A DNA stretch of 64,000 bases. Origin: Agelaius tricolor. Taxonomy: Eukaryota > Chordata > Aves > Passeriformes > Icteridae. The translations under genes and the position numbers were made by a program. The stretch lies in the NCBI GenBank assembly GCA_023055355.1, contig JALJCS010000018.1, positions 2,232,001 through 2,296,000 of the forward strand, written 5' to 3'. Positions within the stretch are counted from its first letter, which is position 1; each line of letters opens with the position of its first letter. The notes beneath the pieces were generated by a model that searched no databases, was not told where the DNA came from, and saw nothing but the letters and a program-made list of their open reading frames with translations. Shown here one piece after another: positions 22,681 to 33,650 of the stretch.

Positions 22681-23547
22681 CACATCTGATGTCACCATCC
22701 CACCCTGGGCCAGGGCTGCTCCAGAGCCCTGAGCCAGCACAGACCCTCATGGGCACTTCAGCTGCTCAAAGCATGCTGTGAAATTTGTTTTTCCCTGGCA
22801 AACTTCTGCCCATATCCTGTCCTGCCCATCCTTTTCCAGGTGGGATGAGGTTGGAATAAATGGCCTGTGGGTTGCTGTTGAAGATGTGACAGAAATATGA
22901 TCACATTTTCAAACATAATACGGGGCAAATTGGCCCTGGCAGGTGAAGCAGCAGCACAGGGCTCCTGCTAAATGCAAGGACTCGCTGAAATCCCATTAAT
23001 TGCTGGGCAGAAAATACAAACAAACGAGGGGAAACCATTGACATTCCCGAGAACCTTTGGGTATCAGCGGGAAATCATTCCCAGCTCGGTTCACGGGTTC
23101 TGCTGACAAGTCCAGGAGCAGGGAAAGGTCAGCACTGCAGGGCTGGGAGGCACTGGGGGTTCCAGTGGCAGCAGACACGGCAGCCTGTGTGTGCCTGAGC
23201 CCTCCCCAAGCTCTGCCTCCCATCCCTCCCTCCGTGCCTGCACTCCTGCCTCCTGCTCCGAGCCATCTGCCCCTACAAAACGCTCTGGGAACGGAGCCCA
23301 GGCCATCCCTGGAGCTGTGGGAAGGGAAAAGGGAGGGCTTGAACCTCCCCTTCAGTGAGCAGTGGATTCCTGCCAGGGAATCACCTGTGCCCACATCCCA
23401 GCAGTGCCAGCCGGGTCCTGCCTCCATCCTGGCTGTGCTGGAGGGGAACAGCCCCGCTCCCATCACAGCCAGGCTGCCCCAGCACCTCCCTGCTCCTTCA
23501 CCCCACAGAGTGAGCGCAGGGAAACCAGGGATTGGCATCCCTGAATC
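22681..23547. other. Unique DNA with a candidate conserved block
   Basis: The part at 22,880-23,080 is repeat-free and AT-richer (aaacataatacggggcaaat, cccattaattgctggg, gtatcagcgggaaatcattc). It is a possible conserved non-coding element. No gene is seen. Confidence 0.45.
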
Positions 23548-23665
23548 CCTGAATGGTTTGAAGTGGAAAAAGCCCACCCAGTGCCATCCCCTGCCATGGC
23601 AGGGACACCTCCCACTAGCCCAGGGTGCTCCAAGCCCCATCCAGCCCAGCCTTGGACACTTCCAG
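23548..23665 (-). mobile_element. CR1 3'-region fragment
   Basis: The minus-strand form of the ccatggcaggg and ccaaggctgggctggatggg blocks is short and moderately decayed. Confidence 0.8.
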
Positions 23666-24234
23666 GGTGATCAGCTTGAAAAAAAAGGGAGGTGAAAGAG
23701 TAACTTTCTCAGTCTGGGGAATAAAACTTTGATTATTGGTTCAGGGATTAAAGCAAAAGCAGAGCCAGAGCCAGATACTGGTAAATTCTGAATAGAAGGA
23801 GAAGTCTAGGGGCAATTAACCCTCACACCCCAGGTCTGGGGCAAGTTCCACCTTGAGTCATTATTTTCCCTCAGGGAAAAACACATTTTAATTCAAAGAT
23901 TTGTTGGAGGGAAGGGGCAGCACCCCACAGGATGTTCTGTCAGGCCTTCAACGCTCCACTGGATAAAGGCAGCAACAGCTGCCCTTGGGCCATGGATGGA
24001 TCATCTCTGCATTGATTTGAGCTAAAATCATTTAAAAACCAGTTTTTAATGCCTGCTCCCTACACTTGGGCTGGCACTGCCAGCTGGCAGGTGGAGCAGG
24101 AGGGAAAAGGGATCTGAGGGGATCTGGGCAGGGGGAGCTCCTCCGTGGGATTTGGGGATCAGGCACATCCTCACATTCCTGCCTCCACCTCAGGAGGTTT
24201 TTGGGACCTCCCTTCTGGGGTGCTGCTGAGGAGG
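23666..24234. other. Unique non-coding DNA
   Basis: No gene or repeat was recognised. Confidence 0.5.
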
Positions 24235-25030
24235 ATGGGGCACAGGGATGGGCACGGGGATGGGCACAGGGGTGGGCACAGGGATGGGCACAGGGGTGGG
24301 CACAGGGATGGGCACAGGGATGGGCACAGGGGTGGGCACAGGGGTGGGCACAGGGATGGGCACAGGGGATGGGCACAGGGGTGGGCACAGGGATGGGCAC
24401 AGGGATGGGCACAGGGGATGGGCACAGGGGTGGGCACAGGGATGGGCACAGGGGTGGGCACGGGGATGGGCACAGGGATGGAGCTCAGGGATGGGCACAG
24501 GGGATGGGCACAGGGATGGAGCACAGGGATGGGGCACGGGGATGGGGCACGGGGATGGGCACAGGGATGGGGCACAGGGATGGGCACAGGGATGGGGCAC
24601 AGGGATGGGGCACGGGGATGGGCACGGGGATGGGGCACAGGGATGGGACACAGGGATGGGCACAGGGATGGGGCACAGGGATGGGGCACAGGGATGGGGC
24701 ACAGGGATGGGCACAGGGATGGGGCACAGGGATGGGGCACAGGGATGGGGCACAGGGATGGGCACAGGGATGGGACATGGGGATGGGGCACAGGGATGGG
24801 ACATGGGGATTGGGCACAGGGATGGGCACAGGGATGGGGCACAGGGATGGGGCACAGGGATGGGCACTGGGATGGGCACAGGGATGGGCACAGGGATGGG
24901 GCACAGGGATGGAGCTCAGGGATGGGGCACAGGGATGGGGCACGGAGATGGAGGACAGGGATGGGGCACATAGATAGGACACAGGGATGGGCACAGGATT
25001 GGGCACAGGGATGGGCACAGGCTGGGTGCT
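24235..25030. repeat. Minisatellite, 12-14-bp unit, about 60 copies
   Basis: The unit is gggcacagggat, alternating with ggggcacagggat, with cggggat, gagctcagggat and gacatggggat variants. The plus strand is strongly G-biased with closely spaced GGG runs. Met-Gly-Thr and Ala-His-Pro frames on the two strands are artefacts. Confidence 0.97.
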
Positions 25031-25799
25031 CAGGATCTCTCTCCAACAGGAAGTAGGAATAAAGGCCTGGCAAACAGACACGATGTTCCTCTCTAATCAG
25101 CCCCATCCTCCTCCAAAGCTCAGCTCAGGCACCTCCCGGGCCAGGTATCATGAGTGAGTTGTTAATCACCCTCCTGGGCTCCTCTCCAGCCCATGTGCCC
25201 TTGACCCTGGGGGTTTTTAGCCCCCTGTGTTCCCTGCACCCCTTCCCTGGCACAGCAGCGAGGTCAGCAGAGCCCGGCTCTGCTTTCCGACAGCACCACG
25301 GAATCCGAGACGGCTCCGAGAGGGGCGAAGGATTCCTGGAGCCTGGGAACATTTCCATGGCATCAGATAGTGCTGAGGGTGGAGAGGGAGCCTTGAAACC
25401 AGATCCTGGGCACTCTCGCCTGGATTCGGAGGCTGCCGGGGTCGGGTTTCAGCCGCACAAAGCGGACAATGGAATTGTCGCTGTCCCTTCAGGACACGCA
25501 GCTCCCGTGGAGGGGAAGGCACCACCCTGCCCTTGCCCGGCTCTCCGGGCACTGCCCGGGCACAGGGGGGTTCCCAGCAGTGCTTCCCACACCTCCACCC
25601 TGCCCTGCTCCTCCTGTGCTTGGGTTTGGCTGTTCCCAGCCATCCCAAGCACCCCCCCCAAGCTCCGGGAGCTGCTGGGCACCCCAATCCCAGTGCTGTG
25701 GGAAGGACAGGGGCTCCCTGAGCTCCCTGAGGCTCTGGGCTCCTCTCTCTGCTCAGCCCATCTCCCTGGTGGCTGCTGCAGACAGCCAGGATCCCATGG
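25031..25799. other. Unique non-coding DNA
   Basis: No gene is supported. The last bases (25,793-25,799, cccatgg) form the target duplication of the LTR that follows. Confidence 0.5.
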
Positions 25800-26243
25800 T
25801 GCCATTCACATCCCCTGGACATGATCCCTTCACCCAGGGTTTTTCTCCTGGGAAGCTGCAAAGCCTCAGAGAAAAGGAAAACAATTCTGATCTCATTTGC
25901 TTCTCCTGTGTTGTGCTCATGTGGAATGTGTTTGGAGATTGGTTACCCACAGGTGATTGTTCCATTGCATTCTGCTGGGAGTTGTTTTGACTCTTTGGCC
26001 AATCAGGGCCAAGCTGTGTTGGGACTCTGGAAAGAGTCAGGAGTTTTCATTATTATCTTTTTAGCATTCTGTAAGTGTCCTTTCTATAATATATAATATA
26101 ATATAATATAATATAATATAATATAATATAATATAATATAATATAATATAATATAATATAATATAATATAATAATCAGCCTTCTGAGAACATGGGGTCAG
26201 ATGCATCATCTCTCCCCTTGTTGGGTTCCCTGCATTTACAATA
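25800..26243 (+). mobile_element. Solo LTR, family B
   Basis: An LTR of about 444 bp is flanked by the 7-bp direct repeat cccatgg (25,793-25,799 and 26,244-26,250). It contains ccaatcagggccaagctgtg, a CCAAT-type promoter element, upstream of a microsatellite in the TATA/poly-A region, and ends near gcatttacaata. Its relative at 61,607-62,494 lies on the minus strand and is interrupted by another LTR. Confidence 0.88.
26088..26172. repeat. (TATAA)n microsatellite inside LTR B
   Basis: About 17 pentamer copies lie at the position in the LTR where the sister copy at 62,080 has a different pentamer. Confidence 0.95.
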
Positions 26244-26250
26244 CCCATGG

Positions 26251-28084
26251 GATTTTCTTCTTTCCCTGCTGGAACTGTGTCTCATCCATGGGGCTTTTGC
26301 CTTCCCAGTGCCTCAGACAGCCTGGGCACTCCCAGGCAGGCCAGGGCTGCCAGCCCTCAGCTCAGGAATGCTGGAGGGATTAGTGCTTTCCCTGACCTGA
26401 GCCGCTCACCGAGCCTTATTTTTGTTAGGGAGAGAGGGGATTAGGCAGTGCTATTTCTTGGTTGTAATCCTATTTTGAAAGATACTCGGAATCCCGTGGC
26501 CCTGAGCAGGCAGGACCTGTCTCAAGCTCCTTTCCCAGCTGATATCCCAGGCAGCTCCAGCCTTCCCAGGCTTTGGCACCCACAGGTGCAAAGCACAGGT
26601 GGGAACACCCTCCCTTCCCCAGGCACTGCACTGGGACACTTCCCACACCACAGCTCAGCTCTGGAGCTGTATTTTTATTTCAGGCTCTGGGTCTGACCCA
26701 GCCTGAGTAAAGAACGCTGGCCTTGCCTGCACTGAGGCATCTCCCACCTTCCCCAAACCCCCTTTCTGGGAGGATTCGGGGATTTTTGTCTCCTTGCAAG
26801 TCCTGCAGTGTTTTGTCCCAATCCTTCCCTTCCAGCAGTTGAAACATCAGAGGAGCAAAACTGGAGCAGATCCCTGAGCCCTGCCTGCCTCCCCTCCATC
26901 CCTCCCCAGCTTTCCCCAAGCTTTTATCCCAAGTTTCCCTCCAGCACATCCCCCCCATGGCATGCTGCTTTCTGGAAGGGCTCACATTTCCTGTCATTTG
27001 CTCTTTCCAAAGGGCTGGAAAAATTGGGAAATGAGGATGTCTTGTCAGCCACAGGGGAAACCACAGCATTGCTGGGATTGCAGAGCATCCCATGGGGAGT
27101 AGCAGCCTCCCAGGACTGTCCCACAAAACCTTTCCTGGCCTTTCCATGGTGCTCCTTGCTCAGGGCAGGGACCCACATCCCCAGGGAGAGGTGAGGAGCT
27201 CCAGACACCTCTTTGCACACAATTCCCTCGTTCTTCAGGCAGGAGGGGGTTCTTGCCATGGTTAATCCATGGGAAGCAGCGTCTATCCATGGGATTTCCA
27301 GCATTTCCCAGAGCTCTCCCCTTCAGTGCAGCTGACCCAGTGATGTTCTGGTGCCCTTTTAGGAGAGGACACTCCAAGATGTTTCCAGAAGGATGAGTTA
27401 AAGCCTTCCCACATCCAAAAGTCCTGGTGGTCCTCTGAACATGCCAGCAATCCCTGCATGCAGGGCAAGGGCCATGCTGAGGCTGAGATGCCCTCAGGAG
27501 ATGTGGGGCCACGGGATTGAGGCCCCTACCCTGGGATTTAGGGAATGAGAGCGTGGCAGGACTGGCCCAGAGCTGCCCAAAGCCAGGGAGTTTTCCCCCT
27601 TGCCAGTTGCTCTGGGAAATCTCATTTTCTGTCTGCCTGGCAACTGGGAGTGTCTCAGTGCAGGGCAGGGAGTGCTGAGCCTTTGCAAAGCGTGGAGGCC
27701 ATTCCTGAATGCCATAAATCTCCCTCTGGGCTCCGAGGCAGGTGTGAAATACAGGATGCTCCTCGTGTGTCCCGCAGCTGGGCAGGATTTACTCCACGCC
27801 AGGCTCTGGATGCACATTTCTTATCTCAGCCCCGAGATTTATGGAGTCCCTGAGATTTATTCTGCCTGTAAAACGCTGTTAAATGCAGGGCTGAGTTGTG
27901 CAATGGCCATTGTTTGGGAATGCTTTGTGTCTGCTGGCAGAAAAACGGGCACAGCCCCTCCCCAGCAGCTGCCAGGTGGGAAGAGGCTCAGGAAGGATGT
28001 GAGGAACCAGCCAGGGGCTGGAGAGGGGCTGGGATGCAGCAGCATCCCATCCTGGTCCTGCTGAGGAGGGCCAGGGGCAAGGGG
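26251..28084. other. Unique non-coding DNA
   Basis: About 1.8 kb with no recognised repeat or gene. Open frames up to about 155 codons have neither start context nor domain features that would support coding. Confidence 0.5.
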
Positions 28085-28545
28085 GTGTCCAGGAAAGGGG
28101 GAAAGCACGGAGGGAGTGAGGGGATGGTGAAAATCCCAGGGCTGTGCTGCTGGGGATGCACCACCACCCTGCTCCTGCTGCACAGGGACATGTGGGCAAG
28201 GGGGTACTGAGGCAGACAAGCCAAAAAGTGGGGAATTCTTAGGAAAAAGGATGGAGGGAGTAAGGGGATGGTGAAAATCCCAGTCCTGTGGTGCTGGGGA
28301 TGCAGCTCCATCCCTCTGCTCCTGCTGGAAGGGACATGTGGGCAAGGAGGTACTGAGGCAGAGAGGCCAAAAAATGGGGAATTCTGGGGAAAAGGGATGG
28401 AGGGAGTGAATGGCTTGGGGAAAACTCACTCCTGTGGCCGCTGGAGCTGCACCATCACCCTGCTCCTGCTGCAGAGGGACACTTGGGGAAAGGGGTAAGA
28501 GCCAAGAAGTGGGAATTTTGTGAGAAAGGGATGGAAGGAGCGAGA
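28085..28545. repeat. Tandem repeat, about 137-bp unit, 3.5 copies
   Basis: Each unit contains gatggagggagtgaggggat, gtgctggggatgca, cctgctcctgctg, gggacatgtgggcaaggggg and ccaaaaagtggggaattct. Units are about 80-90% alike by eye. Confidence 0.9.
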
Positions 28546-28699
28546 GACCAGCCACGAACCCATCCTGCTGCTGCACCAGCTCAATCCTGCTGCACAGCAG
28601 CTGCTCAGGGGGGGATTCCAATGCAGGTCGAGGGCAGATGGGCAGTGGGAAGAGTTCCCTGAGCCCCGGGGCTGTCACCCCACTGCCCGATGGAGGACA

Positions 28700-29150
28700 G
28701 GGATGGGTGTCCCAGGATGTGCCCTGAGCCCCAGGACTGTCACCCTGAACCTCGGGACTGTCATCCTGAATCCTAGGACTGTCACCCTGAGCCCTGGGAC
28801 TGTCACCCTGAACCCTGGGACTGTCACCCTGAACCCCAGGACTGTCACCCTGATCCTCGGGGCTGTTACCCTGAACCCTGGACTGTTACCCTGAATCCTG
28901 GGACTGTCACCCTGTACCCGGGACTGTCACCCTGAACTCTGGGACTGTCACCCTGAACCCTGGGACTGTCACCCTGAACTCTGGGACTGTCACCCTGAAC
29001 CCCAGGGCTGTTACCCTGTACCCGGGACTGTCACCCTGAACCCTGGGACTGTCACCCTGAACCCCGGGACTGTCACCCTGTACCCGGGACTGTCACCCTG
29101 AACCTCGGGACTGTCACCCTGAACCTCGGGGCTGTCACCCCTCATCCCAC
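28700..29150. repeat. Minisatellite, 20-21-bp unit, about 20 copies
   Basis: The unit is gggactgtcaccctgaaccc with tacccg, ctct and cctc variants. Its right edge grades into C-rich ccccgctccccgggg repeats (29,150-29,220) that open the CpG island. Confidence 0.95.
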
Positions 29151-29960
29151 TCCCCGGGGTTGTTCCCCCACTCCCCGGGACTGTCCCCCCGCTCCCCGGG
29201 GTTGTTCCCCCGCTCCCCGGGCCGGGCTCGGCGCGGGCTGGGGGAGGCGGCGGCGGCGCTGCCGGCAGCAAAGGCTCTTTTGATGGAAAGGAAAATGTTC
29301 GCTTTTGAAAAAGCTGGAGCCGGGGAAGGAGCCTGGGGGTTCCCATGGAAACGCTGAGCGGTGCCGCAGCTCAGCCGCAGCTCCGGGGGCTCGGGCACAG
29401 CCCCGGGCGCATCCCGGGACAGCGGCCGGGAAACGGGAGCGGCTGCCGGGAAGGGCTCGGTCCGGGGGCTGGGGGACGGAACCCGGCCGTGCTGAGCAGA
29501 GCAGGGACCACCAGCAACCAGCCCGCTGTGAACAATTCCTGCTGGGGAGGAGTGACAGCGGCGGGAGTGCCGCCCATTGGCTCCCGCTCCTATCTCCGGG
29601 AGGATCGATAGAACAAATGAGAGCGGGCAGAACAATGCGAGAGAGAGCCCTGCAAACCCCAATTACCCCACGGCTAATTAATGTGTTTTTAAACAAACAT
29701 TATGGCAGCGCTTCAAACGGCGCCGAGGCGGCCGCAGAAGTTCCACGAGGGCGGCGGAGCAATTCCTTAGCTCGGGGCGGTGGGGTGGGAAGGATCCCAA
29801 AACAAGAGTGGGGAGGGAAAACAATTGCTCGATCCGAGCCCAGCTGGGGGAAAACGGGAGCTCTGTGCAGCGCACAGCGCGGGGACTGCGCTCCCCCAGC
29901 ATCCCGCAGGGCTGCAGATCAATAGTCCTGGAGAAAAACAGGGAACGGCGAAGAAAAGGA
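29150..29960. promoter_or_regulatory. CpG island with clustered transcription-factor-like motifs
   Basis: CpG is dense from about 29,200 to 29,780 (cgggccgggctcggcgcggg, gaggcggcggcggcgctgcc). An inverted CCAAT box (cgcccattgg, 29,571-29,580) is followed by several SOX-type AACAAT cores (29,530; 29,630; 29,820), a TAATTAAT homeodomain site (29,676) and a FOX-type aaacaaac (29,691). This is the best candidate promoter or enhancer in the window. No open frame downstream looks like a known protein, so any transcript would be non-coding or have its coding exons outside. Orientation is unknown. Confidence 0.5.
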
Positions 29961-30567
29961 GGAAAATGCACCGCAGCAGCTCACACAGCCCTTCTAGGAA
30001 GGAGCAGACAAAGGGATGCAAGGCCCAACCTTCCTGCAAGGACTGTGACCCGGAAAGCTGACCCCTGCACAAAGGGGATCCTTGGGACAACAACGGAGCA
30101 CGGCCCTGATGCTCCCTGACAATGCGGGAGAGTTATCCCGGGCCGGGCTGAGGGAAACACAGCAAGGCCGGGAGCCCTGGAGATCCCTGCACAGCTCCTG
30201 GACACACCCCGGGCAGCTGGAAACCCCCCCGGCCACGGCTCCGGGGGAATTCCAGCCACAGGAGCACCATCCTTAAAACCCAGGGGAAATTCCAGCCACA
30301 GGAGCACCATCCTGAAAACCCAGCTGGATCCTCCTGAGGAGAGGCAGCCCCACAGCTCCAGATGCTCCAGTACACACCAGAGAGGGGTTTGCCCACCCCA
30401 GAGATTGGGGAAATTGCTGCCTGAAGGAATTGGAGATCATCTGACAGCACTGAACCCGTGCATGGACCCATCAGGCTTGGGATAAAACCAGAGAGGCTGA
30501 AACCAGGCCTGGATGAGCACAGTGCAGGCACCAGAGCTGGGCATTGTGCAGGAAACATCCACTGGGG
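29961..30567. other. Unique DNA with a 44-bp double repeat
   Basis: A segment of about 44 bp with ttccagccacaggagcacca is tandemly duplicated at 30,249-30,335. No gene is seen. Confidence 0.6.
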
Positions 30568-30750
30568 ATCCTGGAAAGCTTCTGAGCAGCCAAAAGGGGC
30601 TCCAGGAGAGCTGGAGAGGGACTGGGAACAAGGGATGGAGGGACAGGACACAGGGAATGGCTCCCAGTGCCAGAGGGCAGGGATGGATGGGATATTGGGA
30701 ATCAGGAATTGTTCCCTGGCAGGGTGGGCAGGCCCTGGCACAGGTGTGTG
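30568..30750 (+). mobile_element. CR1 LINE fragment
   Basis: This is the plus-strand CR1 middle block: gagctggagagggactggga, ggatggagggacaggacaca, then cctggcagggtgggcaggcc, truncated after ggcacagg. Confidence 0.85.
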
Positions 30751-30904
30751 TAACCTGTCTGGAATTGGCACCCTGAGATTCTCCTTCCTCCTCCTCAGCT
30801 CCTGGACATCTCTCTAAATCCATCTCTGGCCCTGATCATGGACACTCAGGCTGAGATCTTGTAAAGAGGGCAGGGTTAGATTTGATTTCAGAAAGGGGTT
30901 AGGT

Positions 30905-31142
30905 TAGACTTTAGGAAGCCTAGATTAGATTTTAGGAAGAAATTCCTCCCTGTGAGGGTGGGCAGGCCCTGGCACAGGGTGCCCAGAGCAGCTGGGGCTG
31001 CCCCTGGATCCCTGGCAGCGTCCCAGGGACACTGGGGCTGGGAGCACCTGGGACAGTGGGAGGTGTCCCTGCCATGGCAGGGGTGGCACTGGGTGAGCTT
31101 TCAGGTCCTTCCACCCCAAACCATTCCATGATCCTGTGATTT
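30905..31142 (+). mobile_element. CR1 3' end fragment
   Basis: It begins at tagattttaggaagaaattc (the CR1 ttagatattaggaagaaatt block), runs through ccctgtgagggtgggcaggc and ccatggcaggggtggcactg, and ends in the tail ccaaaccattccatgatcct. Confidence 0.92.
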
Positions 31143-31499
31143 CCCCCACTTTCCTGGCTCCTGCCATGTGATTCACAGGCAATTCCCACGAGGGTTGTTG
31201 TGTTTTTTGCTCAATCCAACTCGGCAAATTTTTCTCCCAAGAATTTGTCAAGGCTGTTAACACTGACACACTTTTCCAGACTCTGGGTGGAGTCTGCAGT
31301 TGGGAAAGGAGGATTCTGGAATTGCCCCCTGTTGGTGGCCCAGGCCCTCAGCCAAAGTGCTCAGATGGCAGCTGAGCCCCTCCTGGGAATCCTCTGTCCC
31401 TCCTTAACCCAGCAAGGCCTTGTTTAGCCCTGGAAAAGCAGCTGCAGGATCTCTAGGAGGGATTTCACTGCCCAGTGATGGGGGACTGGGTTGGATGGA
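31143..31499. other. Unique non-coding DNA
   Basis: No feature was recognised. Confidence 0.5.
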
Positions 31500-31722
31500 C
31501 CCAAATCCTGCAGTCTGGATGTGACAGGACATGGGGAATGCTGGATCCAGCCTAAATCCGGCAGCCTGCATGAGATGGGACACAGGGAATGCTGGATCCA
31601 GCCCTGGTCCTGCAGCCTGCATGAGATGGGACACAGGGAATGCTGGATCCAGCCCTGGTCCTGCAGCCTGCATGAGATGGGACACAGGGAATGCTGGATC
31701 CAGCCCTGGTCCTGCAGCCTAA
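31500..31722. repeat. Tandem repeat, 50-bp unit, about 4.5 copies
   Basis: The unit is gggaatgctggatccagccc followed by ctgcagcctgcatgagatgg. The last three copies are nearly identical, and the first is diverged. Confidence 0.93.
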
Positions 31723-31812
31723 GCCTGAAGTCCCCTGGGGTCAGTCCCTGCTCAAGCAGGGTCAGTGTTGGAGGCACCTCTGGCTTTTGGCTCTCCCTCC
31801 CTCCTGATGGTC

Positions 31813-31985
31813 TTTGCCTGGTGCAGGGGAGCACCCAAGCCCCAGAAATCCCATTTTTGGGTCGTGACTCCAATTCCTGGTGCAGGGGAGCACCCAAGCC
31901 CCAGAAATCCCATTTTTGGGTCCTGACTCCAATTCCTGGTGCAGGGGAGCACCCAAGCCCCAGAAATCCCATTTTTGGGTCACGC
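31813..31985. repeat. Tandem repeat, 59-bp unit, 3 copies
   Basis: Nearly identical units contain ctggtgcaggggagcaccca and cagaaatcccatttttgggt, with changes only at the gtcgtgact/gtcctgact site. Confidence 0.95.
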
Positions 31986-32788
31986 CTCACTTCCAAACTC
32001 CCTGCCAGGAGCCCAAGGACAAACTCCCAGCTCTATGCACTGCCAACCCAGGCACCCACCCCCAGCCTGCAGCTTCTCCTTGCTCCCAAACCCGCCGGTC
32101 CCAGCCTGCCCTGGGGTCCCCATCCCTCGCCCCCTGTGTCCAGCCGGGATGCACGGGGATGGAGCAGCAGAGGGAGCGGCCCCAGGCAGGCAGGGGAGGT
32201 GTCACACCCCTGGGGCTCCTTGTGCCCGGGACAGAGGAGCTCTCAGCGCTCAGTTGCAGCCCATTAGCAGGGTTTGAGCCCAGCGCTCCCTGTTTGGGAT
32301 AACTGATGGGAGCAGGCCGGAGAGAGGCAGCAGGAAGCCCCGGGAGGGAGCTTTGTGCTCTGCTGCTCTGGGGGAGTGCAATCCCAGCTGCTCCTCCCTG
32401 GATTTCTCAGTGCTTTGTTATCTCCTTCCCTCCTGCTCCTGAGCCGTGGCCCAGGCGGAGCAGGAAGCAGCTGGGGCCTGGATTACCTGGGACAATTCCG
32501 TGCCCTGACAAAGCTCTGGAAGGAGCAGGAAGGAAGCAGCACAATGGCCCGAGGCAGGATGAAGGGTCCGTGCAGGAAGGCACCCCCCCCTCCCTCCCAT
32601 CCCTGCCGTGTCTGGGGAGCTCTCCAGGCATTCCTTCCCTTGGATGCTGGGGAGGAGGGGATGGGAACCTCCTGCTCCTCGTTTCCCTGTGCTCCAGGTG
32701 CTGCAGGATCCCAGCCCTGGAAGCACAGGTGAGCAGCCCGGCCTCGGGGCTCCCCAGGGAGATGCTGACCCTGCAGGAAGCTCCTTGG
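31986..32788. other. Unique non-coding DNA
   Basis: No gene is supported. A 31-base AG-to-GTGAG bracket near 32,698-32,730 mimics a micro-exon but has no other support. Confidence 0.5.
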
Positions 32789-33208
32789 TGGGAGAGATGC
32801 TGCTCACTTCCAAAAATGTAGAAAGGTCTATTAAAACCTTATCAAAAACACAACAGCAGGCTGAATAGAGAAAATATTACAGCACCAGGAGCAGAGGATT
32901 TCCCCACCATGTGCTCACCCACACCATGGAGGTTTCACCTTTTAACCCTTTAGCCCCCCCAAAGTTCTGTCCATCGACTCCTCCTTCCCTGCCCAGGGGT
33001 GGAGATCCCTTCCTGACACCTTGAGTGGGGCTCAGGTGCTGCCACAGGAACGAGTGACCCTCCCAAATGTCCCAAACCCAGGGCACCCCTGAGAACAACA
33101 CAAGGGGGTAAAACACAACTATAAATCCATAAAACTGCTCCTGGCATACACACAGGATATTTGCCTTTTAACTGTGAGGGTCAGCCATGGCATTGCTCAT
33201 CTGTCACA
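32789..33208 (-). mobile_element. LTR, family D, complete (inverted copy)
   Basis: This 420-bp sequence is the reverse complement of 1,399-1,818 with only scattered differences and the same ends (TGTGACAG and tctctccca). The flanks outside the LTR differ between loci, so the element itself has moved, not the surrounding chromosome. Confidence 0.85.
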
Positions 33209-33460
33209 CTGGGAGAGGCTCAGGAGCCAGTGGTGGTGGTGCCCTGTGTGTGGTGTGGCAGTGCCATGCAGGTGGCACTGTCCCCTCTGTGCCACTCTGC
33301 CCTGAAGGGTGGGGAAAGCACAAAGCAGAAGCACCAGGGGAGCTTTGGATTGGATATTAGGAACAATTTCTTCTCCAAAAGGCTTGTCCAGCATTGGAAC
33401 AGGCTGCCCAGGATTTAAAAGGCGTGTGGATGTGGCACTCAGGGACATGGTCATTGGTGG
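33209..33460 (+). mobile_element. CR1 fragment inside the D composite
   Basis: This is the same piece as 1,143-1,398 in reverse orientation. It runs from ctgggagaggctcaggagcc to ggtcattggtgg and lacks the CR1 tail. It joins directly to half of LTR D. Confidence 0.85.
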
Positions 33461-33650
33461 CCTTGAGTGGGGCTCAGGTGCTGCCACAGGAACGAGTGAC
33501 CCTCCCAAATGTCCCAAACCCAGGGCACCCCTGATAACAACACAAGGGGGTAAAACATAACTATAAATCTATAAAACTGCTCCTGACATACACATGGGAT
33601 ATTTGCCTTTTGACTGTGAGAGTCAGCCATGGCATTGCTCATCTGTCACA
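33461..33650 (-). mobile_element. Partial LTR, family D (5' half)
   Basis: This is a second D half with the same breakpoint (ccttgagtgggg) as at 1,142. The order full D, truncated CR1, half D, complete CR1 is what a tandem duplication running from mid-D into CR1 would leave. Confidence 0.85.

Noticed and set aside
24066..25106. 300-codon frames on both strands (Met-Gly-Thr and Ala-His-Pro repeats)
   Set aside because: They are created by the G-rich 13-bp array. Both strands are open, as expected for a stop-free repeat.
32698..32730. Micro-exon-like segment bracketed by ctccag and gtgagc
   Set aside because: It is only 31 bases and isolated, with no neighbouring exons or conserved frame.
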